From the NCBI GenBank assembly GCA_041392475.1, contig JAWKLZ010000001.1, forward strand, positions 1,116,001 through 1,180,000: 64,000 nucleotides of DNA, given 5' to 3'. Source of the stretch: Chitinophagales bacterium (lineage in GTDB: Bacteria > Bacteroidota > Bacteroidia > Chitinophagales > UBA2359). Under the pieces are notes generated by a model. The model was not told the origin of the DNA. It searched no databases and saw only the letters and a program-made list of their open reading frames with translations. This document shows positions 8,771 to 18,519 of this stretch, piece after piece. The first letter of the stretch is position 1. Every line of letters starts with the position of its first letter. Position numbers and translations under genes: made by a program.

Positions 8771-9337
8771 CATTGAATAAATTACTTTACCCTTTTATTA
8801 CTAATAATATTGACTTTGATTCAATAAAATTTGACTTTATGAAAATATAAAATATTAGAAAAAAATATTTCATTAAAAAAACATTAACATACGATTATGC
8901 AAAAAATAAATTTATTAAAAAAGTTTGTTTATTGCATAGTACTGTATTTCAGTAAATACCAAAATCGTTGCATCTGCATCAAAATTCAATATAGAGCAGC
9001 TTGATGAATCTAAGACCAACAATAGGTTTTAGATCAATCATCCAAGCTCTTTCAAATGTCGGAGTTTTGTGGATATCATAAACAAACTCCAACCGTTTTT
9101 TATCATTTTTCCAATGTGTATATTTCAGGCTTACGGTATTCAACATTTTAGCAGAAAAAAGGAAAAGTGGGTTACTCCTGTATGATTTTGAAATAATTGG
9201 GAAAGTGACACAAAATATTTGGTACAACAATGCAAATAACTAATTTCAAATTTAATGTTCATTTTAGCAATCTTGGCAAACATCCATTTCTTGACCCCAA
9301 ATGCTTCTGCTAAACGAAAACCTAAACCGAATAAAAA
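8771..9337. other. Long gap between lacI-type gene and GH67 gene
   Basis: No convincing gene. The first 170 bases are very AT-rich. A minus-strand frame at 8979-9230 (83 codons) ends in PIVGLRFIKLLYIEF and looks faintly like the end of an envelope protein, but has no recognised family, no ribosome-binding context and no neighbour to support it. It could be a gene remnant. The gap may serve as a long 5' leader of the GH67 transcript. Confidence 0.35.
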
Positions 9338-11503
9338 ATGATTAGAATCGTTGTAAATCTTCTTTTAATACTTACTTTTCTTCAAAACAATATTTTTGCC
9401 AAAGATGGCTATCACCTTTGGCTGCAATACAATACAATTAAAAATGAAGAAGTCCGAGCAGCTTATCTCCATCAAATCAATCAAGCATGCATAGAAGGAG
9501 AAAGTCCTATTTTGAATACAGCTGCAAAAGAACTCGCCAATGGTTTGTCTGAATTGCTCGGAAAAGATATTGAAGTAGATAAAAAATGGGACAAAAAGCA
9601 AGGAATTCTTGCAGGAGTAATAGGTCAATCGAAATCAATTGACGATTTGATTCCCCAAAAAGAGGCACAAAAACTCCAATCAGAAGGATTTTATATTTAC
9701 AAAAAAGAAAAATCAGATGCCCCAGTTATCATCGCTGCAAAAGACGACAAAGGCATTTTATATGGTGTTTTTTACTTACTGAAAATGATGCAAATGCAAC
9801 AACCGCTTACTTCTATTGCAGTAATCGAAAACCCTCAAATTAAAATCAGATTGTTGAATCATTGGGACAATTTGGATAGAACAGTAGAAAGAGGATATGC
9901 AGGTTTTTCGATATGGAATTGGCACCAACTTCCCGAATACATAGATGTGAGATACACCGACTATGCAAGAGCAAATGCTTCTATTGGTATTAATGGTACG
10001 GTTGTCACCAATGTAAACGCCAATTCGCTCATATTCAGAAAAGACTACCTTCAAAAAGCGGCAGCCTTGGCAGACGTTTTTCGACCATATGGAATCCAAA
10101 TTTACCTCACTGCTCGATTCAGTTCACCGATAGAATTGGGGGGGTTAGAAACTGCCGATCCATTAGATTCAAGTGTTCAAAAATGGTGGAAAGACAAAGT
10201 AGATGAGATTTACAAACTCATACCAGATTTTGGCGGTTTTTTGGTAAAAGCCAACTCCGAAGGTCAGCCAGGCCCTCAACAATACAAACGCAATCACGCA
10301 GATGGAGCAAATATGCTGGCGGATGCACTTGCACCCCACAAAGGTATAGTTATGTGGCGGGCATTTGTATATAGCGAGGAAGAACCCGAAGATAGATTCA
10401 AACAAGCCTACAATGAATTTGTGCCTTTGGACGGACAATTCAGAGAGAATGTATTGATACAGGTCAAAAATGGCCCGATTGACTTTCAACCTCGTGAGCC
10501 CGTTCACCCATTATTTGGAGCAATGCCTAAAACTCCTTTGATGATGGAATTTCAAGTCACAAAAGAATACTTGGGCCAAGGAACACACTTGGTTGGCTTG
10601 GCAAAAATGTACGAAGAGGTTCTACAAACTGATACATACGCCAAAGGTAAAGGCTCAACTGTGGCTAAAATTATTGATGGTTCGCTAGATGAACACAAAT
10701 TGACAGGTATGGCAGGGGTTGCCAATATAGGCACTGACCGCAATTGGACGGGAAATTTATTTGGACAAGCGGATTGGTACGCTTTTGGAAGATTCGCCTG
10801 GAATCCACAGTTAAGTTCCGAAACCATCTTTGACGAATGGATAAAAATGACTTTTACCCAAACGGATGAACCATTGAAGGTCATCAAGAAAATGCTGAAC
10901 AGTTCACATGAAACCTGTGTACGCAACAGGACTCCTTTGGGACTTCACCACATTATGGCCGCAGGACACCATTATGGACCAGGCCCATGGGTAAGTAATA
11001 TGTCAAGAGCAGATTGGACATCAGTGTATTACCACAAAGCCGATGAAAAAGGCATTGGCTTTGACCGAACTGCAAGTGGTAGCGATGCCTTATCTCAGTA
11101 CCACAAAGATTTTAGCAGCCAATATGTCGACATGGACAAATGCCCATCTGAATTTTTATTGTGGTTTCACCATGTACCCTGGAACCATACAATGCCAACA
11201 GGCAATACACTTTGGGAACAACTTTGTAGGGAATACCATCAAGGAGCATCCGAAGTCACTCAACTCAAACAAAATTGGTTGAGTATTGAAAATCACATTG
11301 ACCCAGAACGTTTTCAACAGGTAAAAATGCACCTCGATATACAAGAAAAAGAATCAAAATGGTGGAGAGATGCTTGTTTGACCTATTTTCAAACATTCTC
11401 TAAAATGGCTATTCCTGCTGATTTGGAACAGCCCGAACATGACACCAATTATTACCAGTCATTGACGTTCCCTTATGCACCGGGTATTCGCCCAAAGTGG
11501 TAA
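9338..11503 (+). CDS. aguA: GH67 alpha-glucuronidase
   Basis: 721 aa, the usual size for GH67. The enzyme removes (4-O-methyl-)alpha-D-glucuronic acid from the non-reducing end of xylo-oligosaccharides by inversion. An N-terminal signal peptide (to about residue 22, FAKDGYHLWL) sends it to the periplasm. A GH67N domain covers about residues 25-150, then the TIM barrel and a helical C-terminal domain. Residues matching the catalytic set of GH67 enzymes are Glu308 in FLVKANSEGQPGP, Asp382 in KNGPIDFQPREP and Glu404 in MMEFQVTKEYLGQ. It heads a run of enzymes (SDR, UxuA, GH3) with gaps of 18-51 bases, so probably one operon. The released glucuronate would be handled by the next two products. Confidence 0.96.
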   Translation: MIRIVVNLLLILTFLQNNIFAKDGYHLWLQYNTIKNEEVRAAYLHQINQACIEGESPILNTAAKELANGLSELLGKDIEVDKKWDKKQGILAGVIGQSKSIDDLIPQKEAQKLQSEGFYIYKKEKSDAPVIIAAKDDKGILYGVFYLLKMMQMQQPLTSIAVIENPQIKIRLLNHWDNLDRTVERGYAGFSIWNWHQLPEYIDVRYTDYARANASIGINGTVVTNVNANSLIFRKDYLQKAAALADVFRPYGIQIYLTARFSSPIELGGLETADPLDSSVQKWWKDKVDEIYKLIPDFGGFLVKANSEGQPGPQQYKRNHADGANMLADALAPHKGIVMWRAFVYSEEEPEDRFKQAYNEFVPLDGQFRENVLIQVKNGPIDFQPREPVHPLFGAMPKTPLMMEFQVTKEYLGQGTHLVGLAKMYEEVLQTDTYAKGKGSTVAKIIDGSLDEHKLTGMAGVANIGTDRNWTGNLFGQADWYAFGRFAWNPQLSSETIFDEWIKMTFTQTDEPLKVIKKMLNSSHETCVRNRTPLGLHHIMAAGHHYGPGPWVSNMSRADWTSVYYHKADEKGIGFDRTASGSDALSQYHKDFSSQYVDMDKCPSEFLLWFHHVPWNHTMPTGNTLWEQLCREYHQGASEVTQLKQNWLSIENHIDPERFQQVKMHLDIQEKESKWWRDACLTYFQTFSKMAIPADLEQPEHDTNYYQSLTFPYAPGIRPKW

Positions 11504-11536
11504 TAGCATTTTTTATTTATCCAAAAAAAACAATAC

Positions 11537-12283
11537 ATGTCTCAACAAAAAGTAGCAATCATAACTGGCGGATCGTCGGGAATAGGTTATGCCATAGCCC
11601 AGCGATTCCTCCAAGAGGGATACTTGACCATCATCACAGGGAGGAACATGGAAAAACTCGACAAAGCACTTGAAAATTTAGGAGGAACTTCCGTTGGGAT
11701 TCAGTTCGATATGGCTTGGATAGACAAAACATCTTTATTCGTTGAGGAAATCAAAAATACTTATGGTCGAATTGATGTGTTGGTTAACAATGCAGGTATC
11801 AATCAAAAAAAAGATTTTACCGAAACAACCAATGAAGACTTTGAAAACATTGTGAACATCAATCAAACAGCTTTGTTTGTACTTTCAAGAGAAACGGTGA
11901 AAGTCATGCTCAAACAAGAATCTAAAGGAGCAATTGTCAACATCACTTCAATGGCTGCCCACTACGGCATTCCAAAAGTGATTTCCTATACTGCTTCAAA
12001 ATCTGCTTTGGAGGGAATGACCCGTGCAATGGCAGTAGAATTGTCGCCAATGGGTATCAGAATCAACAGCGTTGCCCCAGGCTTCATCAAAACCCCCATG
12101 TCTTCAAAAGCCTTAGACGATGACCCCGAACGAAAGAACAAAGTCATATCCCGCACGCCAATGGGCAAACTTGGTAGCATTGAAGATGTAGCAAATGCTG
12201 TTTATTTTTTAGCTTCAGACCAAGCAGCTTTTATCACAGGCACTACCCTCAAGGTAGATGGCGGAAACTCCATTGGATTTTAA
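11537..12283 (+). CDS. SDR-family oxidoreductase, probable D-mannonate/fructuronate oxidoreductase
   Basis: 248 aa, a classical short-chain dehydrogenase. The nucleotide-binding motif TGGSSGIG is at residues 10-17, NNAG at about 89-92, and the catalytic set Ser138, Tyr151 and Lys155 (YTASK) is intact; the end VDGGNSIGF is typical. It sits 33 bases after the alpha-glucuronidase gene and 18 bases before uxuA. Since UxuA uses mannonate, this enzyme most likely reduces fructuronate to mannonate, replacing the unrelated long-chain UxuB of E. coli. That assignment rests on context; other 3-oxoacyl-reductase-like activities cannot be ruled out from sequence alone. Confidence 0.85.
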   Translation: MSQQKVAIITGGSSGIGYAIAQRFLQEGYLTIITGRNMEKLDKALENLGGTSVGIQFDMAWIDKTSLFVEEIKNTYGRIDVLVNNAGINQKKDFTETTNEDFENIVNINQTALFVLSRETVKVMLKQESKGAIVNITSMAAHYGIPKVISYTASKSALEGMTRAMAVELSPMGIRINSVAPGFIKTPMSSKALDDDPERKNKVISRTPMGKLGSIEDVANAVYFLASDQAAFITGTTLKVDGGNSIGF

Positions 12284-12301
12284 ACAAAAATCATCCTCAA
12301 A

Positions 12302-13498
12302 ATGAACCAAACATTTGCTCTTCAACAAATGATGAGATGGTACGGCCCTAGTGACCCAGTCCAATTGAAACACATTGCGCAAGCAGGTTGTAGTGGAGTT
12401 GTTTCAGCGTTACACCATGTTCCTGTCGGTGAAATATGGACAGTTAAGGACATAAAAGCATACAAAAATAACATCAAAAAAGCGAACCTTTCGTGGACAG
12501 TTGTAGAAAGTCTGCCAGTGCATGAAGGCATCAAAATCCAAAGTGGCAATTATGAAACTTATTTAGAAAATTACCGCCAAAGCCTAAAAAATCTTGCCAA
12601 ATGTGGTATTGAAGTCGTCACCTACAATTTTATGCCCGTTTTGGATTGGGTAAGAACAAATATTGCCTTCCAACTCCCCAACAAATCAGAAGCTCTTTAC
12701 TTCAATAAAGCAGATTACGCCATTTTTGATTTGTTTTTATTGAAAAGACCACGCGCAGAAAACGACTATACATCGGAAGAACTCAAACGTTATACTGCTC
12801 ACTTCAATTCCTTGAAAAAGAAACAAAAAAAACGCATTTACCACAATGTCTTATTGGGATTACCAGGCAGCGATATACCTTTCACCATTCCTCAAGTATT
12901 GGAATTGCTGCAAAAATATGCCGACATTAACCGAGTACAATTGAAGAAAAACTTAGTAGCTTTTTTAGAAGAAGTCACTCCAACTGCCGAAGAAGTGGGC
13001 ATCAAATTGGCGATTCACCCCGATGATCCGCCCTATAGTGTTTTGGGTTTACCACGGATTATGAGTACCGACCAAGATGTAGCAGACATCATGACCGCCG
13101 TTCCGAGTCCTGCCAATGGATTGTGTTTTTGTACAGGTTCTTTCGGCGCAAGAGCAGACAACAACTTAGTGGAAATGGTCAAAAAGTGGGGTTCAAGAAT
13201 CTATTTTCTACACTTCCGCAATACGAAGAGAGATGAAAATGGCAACTTTATGGAAGCCAACCACCTTGAAGGAGATGCAGACATGTATGACATTCTAACT
13301 GAAACGGTTAAATTGATGTACAAAGAGCAAAGAAATATCCCGATGCGTCCCGACCACGGACACAAAATGCTTGATGATTTGAACAAAAAAACCTATCCTG
13401 GCTACTCTGCAATTGGTCGCTTGAAGGGCTTGGCAGAGCTTCGAGGATTGGAGTATGGAATCCAAAAAATGCTATCACAAATAGTTGAAAACCATTAA
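12302..13498 (+). CDS. uxuA: Mannonate dehydratase
   Basis: 398 aa, the usual length of UxuA, which dehydrates D-mannonate to 2-keto-3-deoxy-gluconate in glucuronate breakdown. The start MRWYGP, the segment GCSGVVSALHHVPVGEIW, the metal-site stretch LAIHPDDPPYSVLGLPRI, LCFCTGSFGARADN and the end RPDHGHKM are all characteristic. No signal peptide, so cytoplasmic. Between the SDR gene (18-base gap) and the GH3 gene (51-base gap), it completes the route from xylan-linked glucuronate to KDG, together with isomerase, KDG kinase and aldolase genes that are not in this window. Confidence 0.96.
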   Translation: MNQTFALQQMMRWYGPSDPVQLKHIAQAGCSGVVSALHHVPVGEIWTVKDIKAYKNNIKKANLSWTVVESLPVHEGIKIQSGNYETYLENYRQSLKNLAKCGIEVVTYNFMPVLDWVRTNIAFQLPNKSEALYFNKADYAIFDLFLLKRPRAENDYTSEELKRYTAHFNSLKKKQKKRIYHNVLLGLPGSDIPFTIPQVLELLQKYADINRVQLKKNLVAFLEEVTPTAEEVGIKLAIHPDDPPYSVLGLPRIMSTDQDVADIMTAVPSPANGLCFCTGSFGARADNNLVEMVKKWGSRIYFLHFRNTKRDENGNFMEANHLEGDADMYDILTETVKLMYKEQRNIPMRPDHGHKMLDDLNKKTYPGYSAIGRLKGLAELRGLEYGIQKMLSQIVENH

Positions 13499-13549
13499 AA
13501 TCACTTCAATACTATCAAATAATTCTATCAGCCTTTCAACATCCAAGAA

Positions 13550-15745
13550 ATGAAAAGAATCAACAAACACAATCTCCTACTTGTACTATTGCTGTGTAGC
13601 ATTAGTATTTTTGCACAAGAATACGAACACAAATTCCAAAATCCCAATTTAAGTATTGAGGAGAGAACTGAAGACCTTATTTCAAAATTAACCTTGGAAG
13701 AAAAGGTAAAACAGTTGATGCACGGTGCAGCGGCCGTTGAAAGATTGGATATACCTGAATATGGCTGGTGGAATGAGTGTTTGCACGGAATTGCTCGAAA
13801 TGGACGAGCAACCGTTTTTCCTCAGGCAATTGGAATGGCGGCAACATTCGACACCTCTTTGATGTATCGAGTAGGACGGGCTATTTCGATGGAGGCCCGT
13901 GCAAAATACAATGTTTCGGTCGCCCACAACCAAAGAGAACGTTACCAAGGTCTGACCTTTTGGACTCCCAATATCAATATTTTTCGTGACCCAAGATGGG
14001 GAAGAGGGCAGGAAACCTACGGAGAAGACCCATACCTTACTTCTCGAATAGGTGTATCTTTTGTGAAAGGGCTGCAAGGCAATCACCCTAAGTATATGCA
14101 AGCAGCGGGCATGGCAAAACACTATGCAGTTCATAATGGCCCCGAAAAACTACGCCACGAATTCAATGCTGTAGCTAGTATGAAAGATATGTGGGAAACC
14201 TACCTACCAGCTTTTGAAGCCTTGGTCGTGGAAGCAAAAGTGGAAGGAGTAATGGGAGCTTACAATCGTACCAATGATATTCCCTGCTGTGCCAATCCTT
14301 ATTTGATGGATGAAGTCTTGCGTGAAAAATGGGGCTTCAAGGGTTATTTTGTATCGGATTGTTGGGCATTGAAGGATTTTTATGAAGGTCACAAAGTGGT
14401 AGAAACACCTACTGAAGCGGCCGCAATGGCAATCAATGCTGGCACTAATTTGAACTGTGGAAGTACGTATTACCCTGCCTTATTGGAATCCATAGAACAA
14501 GGACTGACAACTGAAGCGGTTGTAGATGAAAACTTACGAGAGTTATTGCCTACTCGCTTCAAATTAGGATTGTTTGACCCTCCCAATACCGTTCCCTTCG
14601 ATACGATTGGGACATCTTGGATTAGAAAAAAAGAACATATTGACCTTAGCCTTGAAGCCGCCGAAAAATCACTGGTCTTGTTAAAAAACGCCAACAATAC
14701 TCTTCCTGTTGATCCAAATGTAAACAGTGTTTTTGTGACAGGACCTACTGCTGCCCATGTTCAGGCACTACTCGCCAATTATTACGGTGTAAGTGAAGAC
14801 TTAAAAACCATCTTGGAAGGTGTAGTAGCAGTTACTGCCCCTCACACTTCGGTCAAATACCGACAAGGTGCACTATTGGACAAAGCCAACAACAACCCAC
14901 AGGATTGGTTTTCAGGTGTTGCAGGAATGTCAGACGTAACGATTGCTTGTTTGGGTTTATCACAGTTGATAGAAGGTGAAGAAGGTGAGTCCATTATGTC
15001 CAATTATTTTGGAGATAGAGAAGACATTGGTTTACCTCAAAGTCAAATTGATTTTCTCAAAAATATAAGAGCCAAAGCCAAAAAATTGGTGGTCGTACTG
15101 ACTGGAGGAAGTGCCATAGCCTGCCCTGAAGTATATGAAATGGCAGATGCACTGATCTATGCTTGGTATCCTGGTGAGCAAGGTGGGTTGGCAGTTGCCA
15201 ATGTAGTTTTCGGAAAGGCAATTCCTTCAGGAAAACTACCTGTCACTTTCCCGATGTCAGTTGATGATTTACCTCCTTATGAAGATTACAACATGGCAAA
15301 TCGCACCTACAAATACATGAAAAAAGAACCGTTATTTCCGTTTGGTTTTGGATTGAGTTATTCAACCTTTTCTTATAGCGACCTTTCTCTTACTAAATCA
15401 AACATCAAAAAATTAGAAAATACCAGTGTTTCAACTACCATCAAAAATACGGGTAGTTATACTGCCGATGAAGTTGTTCAACTCTACATATCAGACTTAG
15501 CTGCCTCTGTAGAAGTACCCCAATATGCTCTCAAAAGTTTCCAAAGAGTTAGCCTCAAACCTGGAGAATCCAAAACCATACGTTTTGAAATAATGCCAAA
15601 AGACCTTGAACTTATTGACAATGATGGAGTGCGAAAACTTGAGACAGGAGACTTTAAAATATCTGTTGGGGGCTCTGTTCCTTCACAAAGAAGTCTTGAC
15701 TTAGGCGCATCTACATACAAACAGATAATACTCAAAGTAAAGTAA
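13550..15745 (+). CDS. GH3 beta-xylosidase (xylan 1,4-beta-xylosidase)
   Basis: 731 aa with a signal peptide (cleavage near ISIFAQ, residue 22). GH3 enzymes of this architecture have a TIM barrel (about 40-350), an alpha/beta sandwich (about 370-600) and a fibronectin-III-like end (about 635-725). The barrel carries NECLHGIARNGRATVFPQAI, KHYAVHNGPEKLRHEF and the nucleophile Asp270 in GYFVSDCWAL; the Cys after the Asp is typical for xylosidase-like GH3 members rather than beta-glucosidases. It is the last gene of the xylan operon and would cleave xylobiose and short xylo-oligosaccharides in the periplasm. Arabinofuranosidase side activity is common in the group. Confidence 0.93.
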   Translation: MKRINKHNLLLVLLLCSISIFAQEYEHKFQNPNLSIEERTEDLISKLTLEEKVKQLMHGAAAVERLDIPEYGWWNECLHGIARNGRATVFPQAIGMAATFDTSLMYRVGRAISMEARAKYNVSVAHNQRERYQGLTFWTPNINIFRDPRWGRGQETYGEDPYLTSRIGVSFVKGLQGNHPKYMQAAGMAKHYAVHNGPEKLRHEFNAVASMKDMWETYLPAFEALVVEAKVEGVMGAYNRTNDIPCCANPYLMDEVLREKWGFKGYFVSDCWALKDFYEGHKVVETPTEAAAMAINAGTNLNCGSTYYPALLESIEQGLTTEAVVDENLRELLPTRFKLGLFDPPNTVPFDTIGTSWIRKKEHIDLSLEAAEKSLVLLKNANNTLPVDPNVNSVFVTGPTAAHVQALLANYYGVSEDLKTILEGVVAVTAPHTSVKYRQGALLDKANNNPQDWFSGVAGMSDVTIACLGLSQLIEGEEGESIMSNYFGDREDIGLPQSQIDFLKNIRAKAKKLVVVLTGGSAIACPEVYEMADALIYAWYPGEQGGLAVANVVFGKAIPSGKLPVTFPMSVDDLPPYEDYNMANRTYKYMKKEPLFPFGFGLSYSTFSYSDLSLTKSNIKKLENTSVSTTIKNTGSYTADEVVQLYISDLAASVEVPQYALKSFQRVSLKPGESKTIRFEIMPKDLELIDNDGVRKLETGDFKISVGGSVPSQRSLDLGASTYKQIILKVK

Positions 15746-15765
15746 AATTATTTTTTGAGCTTTGT

Positions 15766-15827
15766 ATAAAAAAAATCGGCTGAACTTTCCTGTTTCAAGT
15801 TTATTGGAAGAGAAAGTTCAGCCGATT
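15766..15827 (-). terminator. Bidirectional terminator between GH3 and phoH genes
   Basis: AATCGGCTGAACTTTC (15774-15789) pairs perfectly with 15812-15827 around a 22-base loop. On the minus strand the stem is followed by a T run (complement of the A run at 15767-15775), making a strong terminator for the phoH transcript. On the plus strand it can also end the xylan operon. Confidence 0.85.
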
Positions 15828-15861
15828 GCTGTTTGATTTGGAGTTTGACTTACTCCTTCTC

Positions 15862-16893
15862 TTAAACTTTTTGGGGTTTGTCTTCTTTTGGTTTAACTAC
15901 CTCTTTTGGCTTGCCTTTATTTTCATTCTTATTCAAGTATTCAGTTTCCTCAGCATCTTCAGCATCTTGGTAAGCCTTGATAATTTGCTTGACCAATTTG
16001 TGTCGAATCACATCCTCAGTACTCAAATAAACGTGTGAAATCCCTTTGATATGCTCCAAAATATGAATACTTTGTTTCAAACCTGATTTCACATTTCGAG
16101 GAAGGTCAATTTGAGTCAAATCGCCTGTAATAATACACTTAGCATTCGGCCCAATACGGGTCAAGAACATTTTCAGTTGAGAGCGAGTAGCATTTTGAGC
16201 TTCATCCAAAATAATGAACGCATTGTCAATCGTTCGCCCACGCATGTATGCCAGAGGTGCGATTTCAATAATGCGGTTCGCCATCATGTAATTCAGTTTT
16301 TCGACAGGAATCATATCATCCAAAGCATCGTATAGTGGACGCAAATAAGGGTCAATTTTATCCTTGAGATCACCAGGCAAGAAACCCAAACTTTCGCCTG
16401 CTTCAACGGCGGGACGGGTCAAAACAATTTTCTTCACCACCCTATTTTTCAAGGCTTTCACCGCCAAAGCCACTGCTGTGTATGTCTTACCCGTTCCCGC
16501 AGGTCCGATTGCAAAAACAATATCATTTTTGTCTGACTCACTGATCATCCGCATTTGGTTCGGCGTTTTGGCTTTGATAACATTACCATTCGGGCCAAAC
16601 AAAATAACGTTGTCCTTACGCTGTGGAATATTAGTAGGCTCGAAACCTCCCAACAATTCCTCAATATGACTCACCTTTATAGCACCATATTTTTGTAGGA
16701 AATCTACAATACTATCTACTTTACTTTCAAAAACACCGATGTCTTCTTTACTTCCAATGACCTTAATCTTACTACCTCTTGGAATCAGTTTCAATTTCGG
16801 AAAAGAGTTCTTCAATACATCAAATTTGGCATTGTTGGAGCCATAAAATTCTACCAAACTAACGCCTTCAATTGTTATGGTTGTCTCACTCAA
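15862..16893 (-). CDS. phoH: PhoH-family ATPase/ribonuclease-like protein
   Basis: 343 aa. PhoH proteins are P-loop ATPases linked to RNA metabolism and stress. The Walker A motif GPAGTGKT is at residues 130-137 and the Walker B FIILDEAQN at about 226-234; VLTRPAVEAGESLGFLPG and ITGDLTQIDLP are further family hallmarks. The N-terminal 90 residues hold the KH-like part seen in PhoH/YbeZ. The only in-frame start after the upstream stop is TTG at 16893 (ttg agt gag); the protein then begins as homologues do, with ITIEGVSLVEFYG. The last 30 residues are a Lys/Glu/Pro-rich tail. A terminator follows at 15766-15827. Confidence 0.95.
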   Translation of the reverse strand: MSETTITIEGVSLVEFYGSNNAKFDVLKNSFPKLKLIPRGSKIKVIGSKEDIGVFESKVDSIVDFLQKYGAIKVSHIEELLGGFEPTNIPQRKDNVILFGPNGNVIKAKTPNQMRMISESDKNDIVFAIGPAGTGKTYTAVALAVKALKNRVVKKIVLTRPAVEAGESLGFLPGDLKDKIDPYLRPLYDALDDMIPVEKLNYMMANRIIEIAPLAYMRGRTIDNAFIILDEAQNATRSQLKMFLTRIGPNAKCIITGDLTQIDLPRNVKSGLKQSIHILEHIKGISHVYLSTEDVIRHKLVKQIIKAYQDAEDAEETEYLNKNENKGKPKEVVKPKEDKPQKV

Positions 16894-17135
16894 TATTTTC
16901 TCTTTTTTGTGTTAATTTTTTGTTTTAGGAACGTCAATAAAATAATTTCTTGATTCAGACCTTTGAAATTTTGCTTCATAGATTCTCTATTGCAATGAAA
17001 ACCAATATTCTTCAAATAGTAAACTTCGAAGGTCTCCACCTCAAATGCGGTATTTATTTTGTTGGCAATCCTTAGCATCCACAAAGTAACTACAATATGC
17101 GGGTATTAGTTCCAATAATGCTGTCCATAAACGCA
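16890..17135 (-). pseudogene. Possible decayed 3' part of the sigma-factor gene
   Basis: Downstream of the sigma gene's stop, the same frame continues for a few codons, hits a second stop, then stays open for 64 codons from ATG at 17084 to a stop overlapping the phoH start. The 64-codon stretch (RIANKINTAFEVETFEVYYL) resembles no family I recognise. ECF sigma factors of the SigJ/ECF41 type carry a SnoaL-like domain there, so a broken C-terminal domain is one reading; a chance frame is another. Confidence 0.25.
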
Positions 17136-17783
17136 TCAATATTTTTCATCCTTCAAATCTCCCTTCAAAACTTCAATCAAACCATTCATTTTTCCATACC
17201 TGTAAGCATCCACGCATTTGTTGTAAAAATGGCTTAATTTGATGGTATCTAAGTGAAAACGAAACTTTTCATCTTCCATTCGTTTTTTCGCCCGACTCAA
17301 CAATTGACGGCAATTTTCTTTCTTCTTTTCTACAATTATTTCTATCTCTGTATAATCGAAGTTCAATACTTCCTTCAACACATATACAATTCGTTCGGAT
17401 GGATTCAACTTTTGCAGTAATTGTGAAATAGCTGCTTCCAGATTGTAGTCGAAATCCAATTTTTCACTTAAATCAAGTTCAAAATTAAATTTGCTAATAA
17501 AAGAATCTTGGAGCCAATTATCAATGTAAGTAATAGGTAATTTTTTGGCATTATTGAGGTGATTGATACAGCGATTTACGGTAGATTTGGCAAGATAAGA
17601 TTTTGTATTTTCAATTTTGGAGTGGTCTAAACCCAACCATTTTAAGAACGTATCTTGAACAATATCTTGTGCGTCCTCCAAACTCCCCAGCATTTTGTAG
17701 GCAATCGAGATTAAAAAAGGACGATAAGTAAGAATGGTTTCCGCAGTATTCATCAGCCTCATAATTGAAGTAAAAGACAACAT
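17136..17783 (-). CDS. ECF sigma-70 family RNA polymerase sigma factor, apparently shortened at the C-terminus
   Basis: About 205-215 aa. Region 2 is clear (YRPFLISIAYKMLGSLEDAQDIVQDTFLKWL); region 4 (LNPSERIVYVLKEVLNFDYTEI ... LLSRAKKRM) is more divergent. After region 4 comes SHFYNKCVDAYRYGKMNGLIEVLKGDLK, which looks like the first helix of the SnoaL-like domain of SigJ/ECF41-type sigma factors, but the protein stops there; a full domain would add about 90 residues. A perfect minus-strand -7 element at 17795-17802 lies so close to the ATG at 17783 that translation more likely starts at Met8 (17762) or Met11 (17753). No anti-sigma gene is adjacent. Confidence 0.85.
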   Translation of the reverse strand: MLSFTSIMRLMNTAETILTYRPFLISIAYKMLGSLEDAQDIVQDTFLKWLGLDHSKIENTKSYLAKSTVNRCINHLNNAKKLPITYIDNWLQDSFISKFNFELDLSEKLDFDYNLEAAISQLLQKLNPSERIVYVLKEVLNFDYTEIEIIVEKKKENCRQLLSRAKKRMEDEKFRFHLDTIKLSHFYNKCVDAYRYGKMNGLIEVLKGDLKDEKY

Positions 17784-17794
17784 AACTTACAACA

Positions 17795-17802
17795 CAAATA
17801 TA
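17795..17802 (-). promoter_or_regulatory. -7 promoter element for the sigma-factor gene
   Basis: On the minus strand 17802-17795 reads TATATTTG, a perfect TAnnTTTG. No good TTTG is seen at the -33 position. Transcription would start near 17788, favouring the internal Met codons as start. Confidence 0.4.
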
Positions 17803-17894
17803 GTAATTGTGGTTGTGTGTTGGCATTTTTTCACATTTTTTGTCGTAAATTAACCTACAATTTTTCGTATATCATTCAAACACATACGAACATC

Positions 17895-18428
17895 ATGTTA
17901 AAAACTTTTTGCCGTTTTGTTTTCTTCAAAGTTTTAGGATGGCGTGTCAAAGGAACTCTTCCCCAACTCAACAAATATGTGATTGCAGTTGCGCCACATA
18001 CCAGCAATTGGGATTTCCTCATCGGCATTACTCTCCGAAAAATGATGTCCTTAGAATGGATGCGTTTTTTGGGGAAAGAACAACTCTTTCGTCCCCCCAT
18101 TGGATGGTGGTTTCGGTGGATGGGCGGCTATCCACTCATACGTTCTCAATCGGTCAATCAAGTACAGCAAGTGGTCAATTACTTCAATCAAAATGAGCAT
18201 TTTATAGTAGTCATTGCTCCAGAAGGAACCCGCAAAAAAGTTTCTCACCTCAAAACAGGATTTTACCACATCGCAAAAAACGCAAGTGTTCCCATTGTAT
18301 TGGTTTCTTTTGATTACCCTTCCAAAACCGTTGTTTTTCGAGAACCGTTCTACCCTACCGACCATTCTGAGCAGGACTTGACGTTTATGGAAGAATACTT
18401 CAAGAAATTCAGAGGACGAATTCAATAA
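17895..18428 (+). CDS. 1-acyl-sn-glycerol-3-phosphate acyltransferase-like protein (PlsC family)
   Basis: 177 aa from the ATG at 17895; an upstream GTG would add 26 residues with no family resemblance. The acyltransferase signature HTSNWD (H-x4-D) is at about residues 36-41, followed by the family blocks FLGKEQLFRPPIGWWFRWMG, the acyl-acceptor motif VIAPEGTRKKV and KTGFYHIAKNASVPIVLVSFD. Proteins of this short type are cytoplasmic-face membrane-associated lysophospholipid acyltransferases; the exact substrate (lysophosphatidate or another lysolipid) cannot be told. It is transcribed divergently from the sigma-factor gene. Confidence 0.88.
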   Translation: MLKTFCRFVFFKVLGWRVKGTLPQLNKYVIAVAPHTSNWDFLIGITLRKMMSLEWMRFLGKEQLFRPPIGWWFRWMGGYPLIRSQSVNQVQQVVNYFNQNEHFIVVIAPEGTRKKVSHLKTGFYHIAKNASVPIVLVSFDYPSKTVVFREPFYPTDHSEQDLTFMEEYFKKFRGRIQ

Positions 18429-18519
18429 AGAAAATACTCCAATAAATTGACTTTCAAACAAATAAATAATACAACAAAATGGATTCAAAAATACTTTTTT
18501 TCTTTTCCCAAAAATGGTT

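Noticed and set aside
8979..9230. 83-codon minus-strand frame between lacI-type gene and GH67 gene
   Set aside because: No family resemblance, no promoter and no orthology that can be judged; kept only as a note in the gap description.
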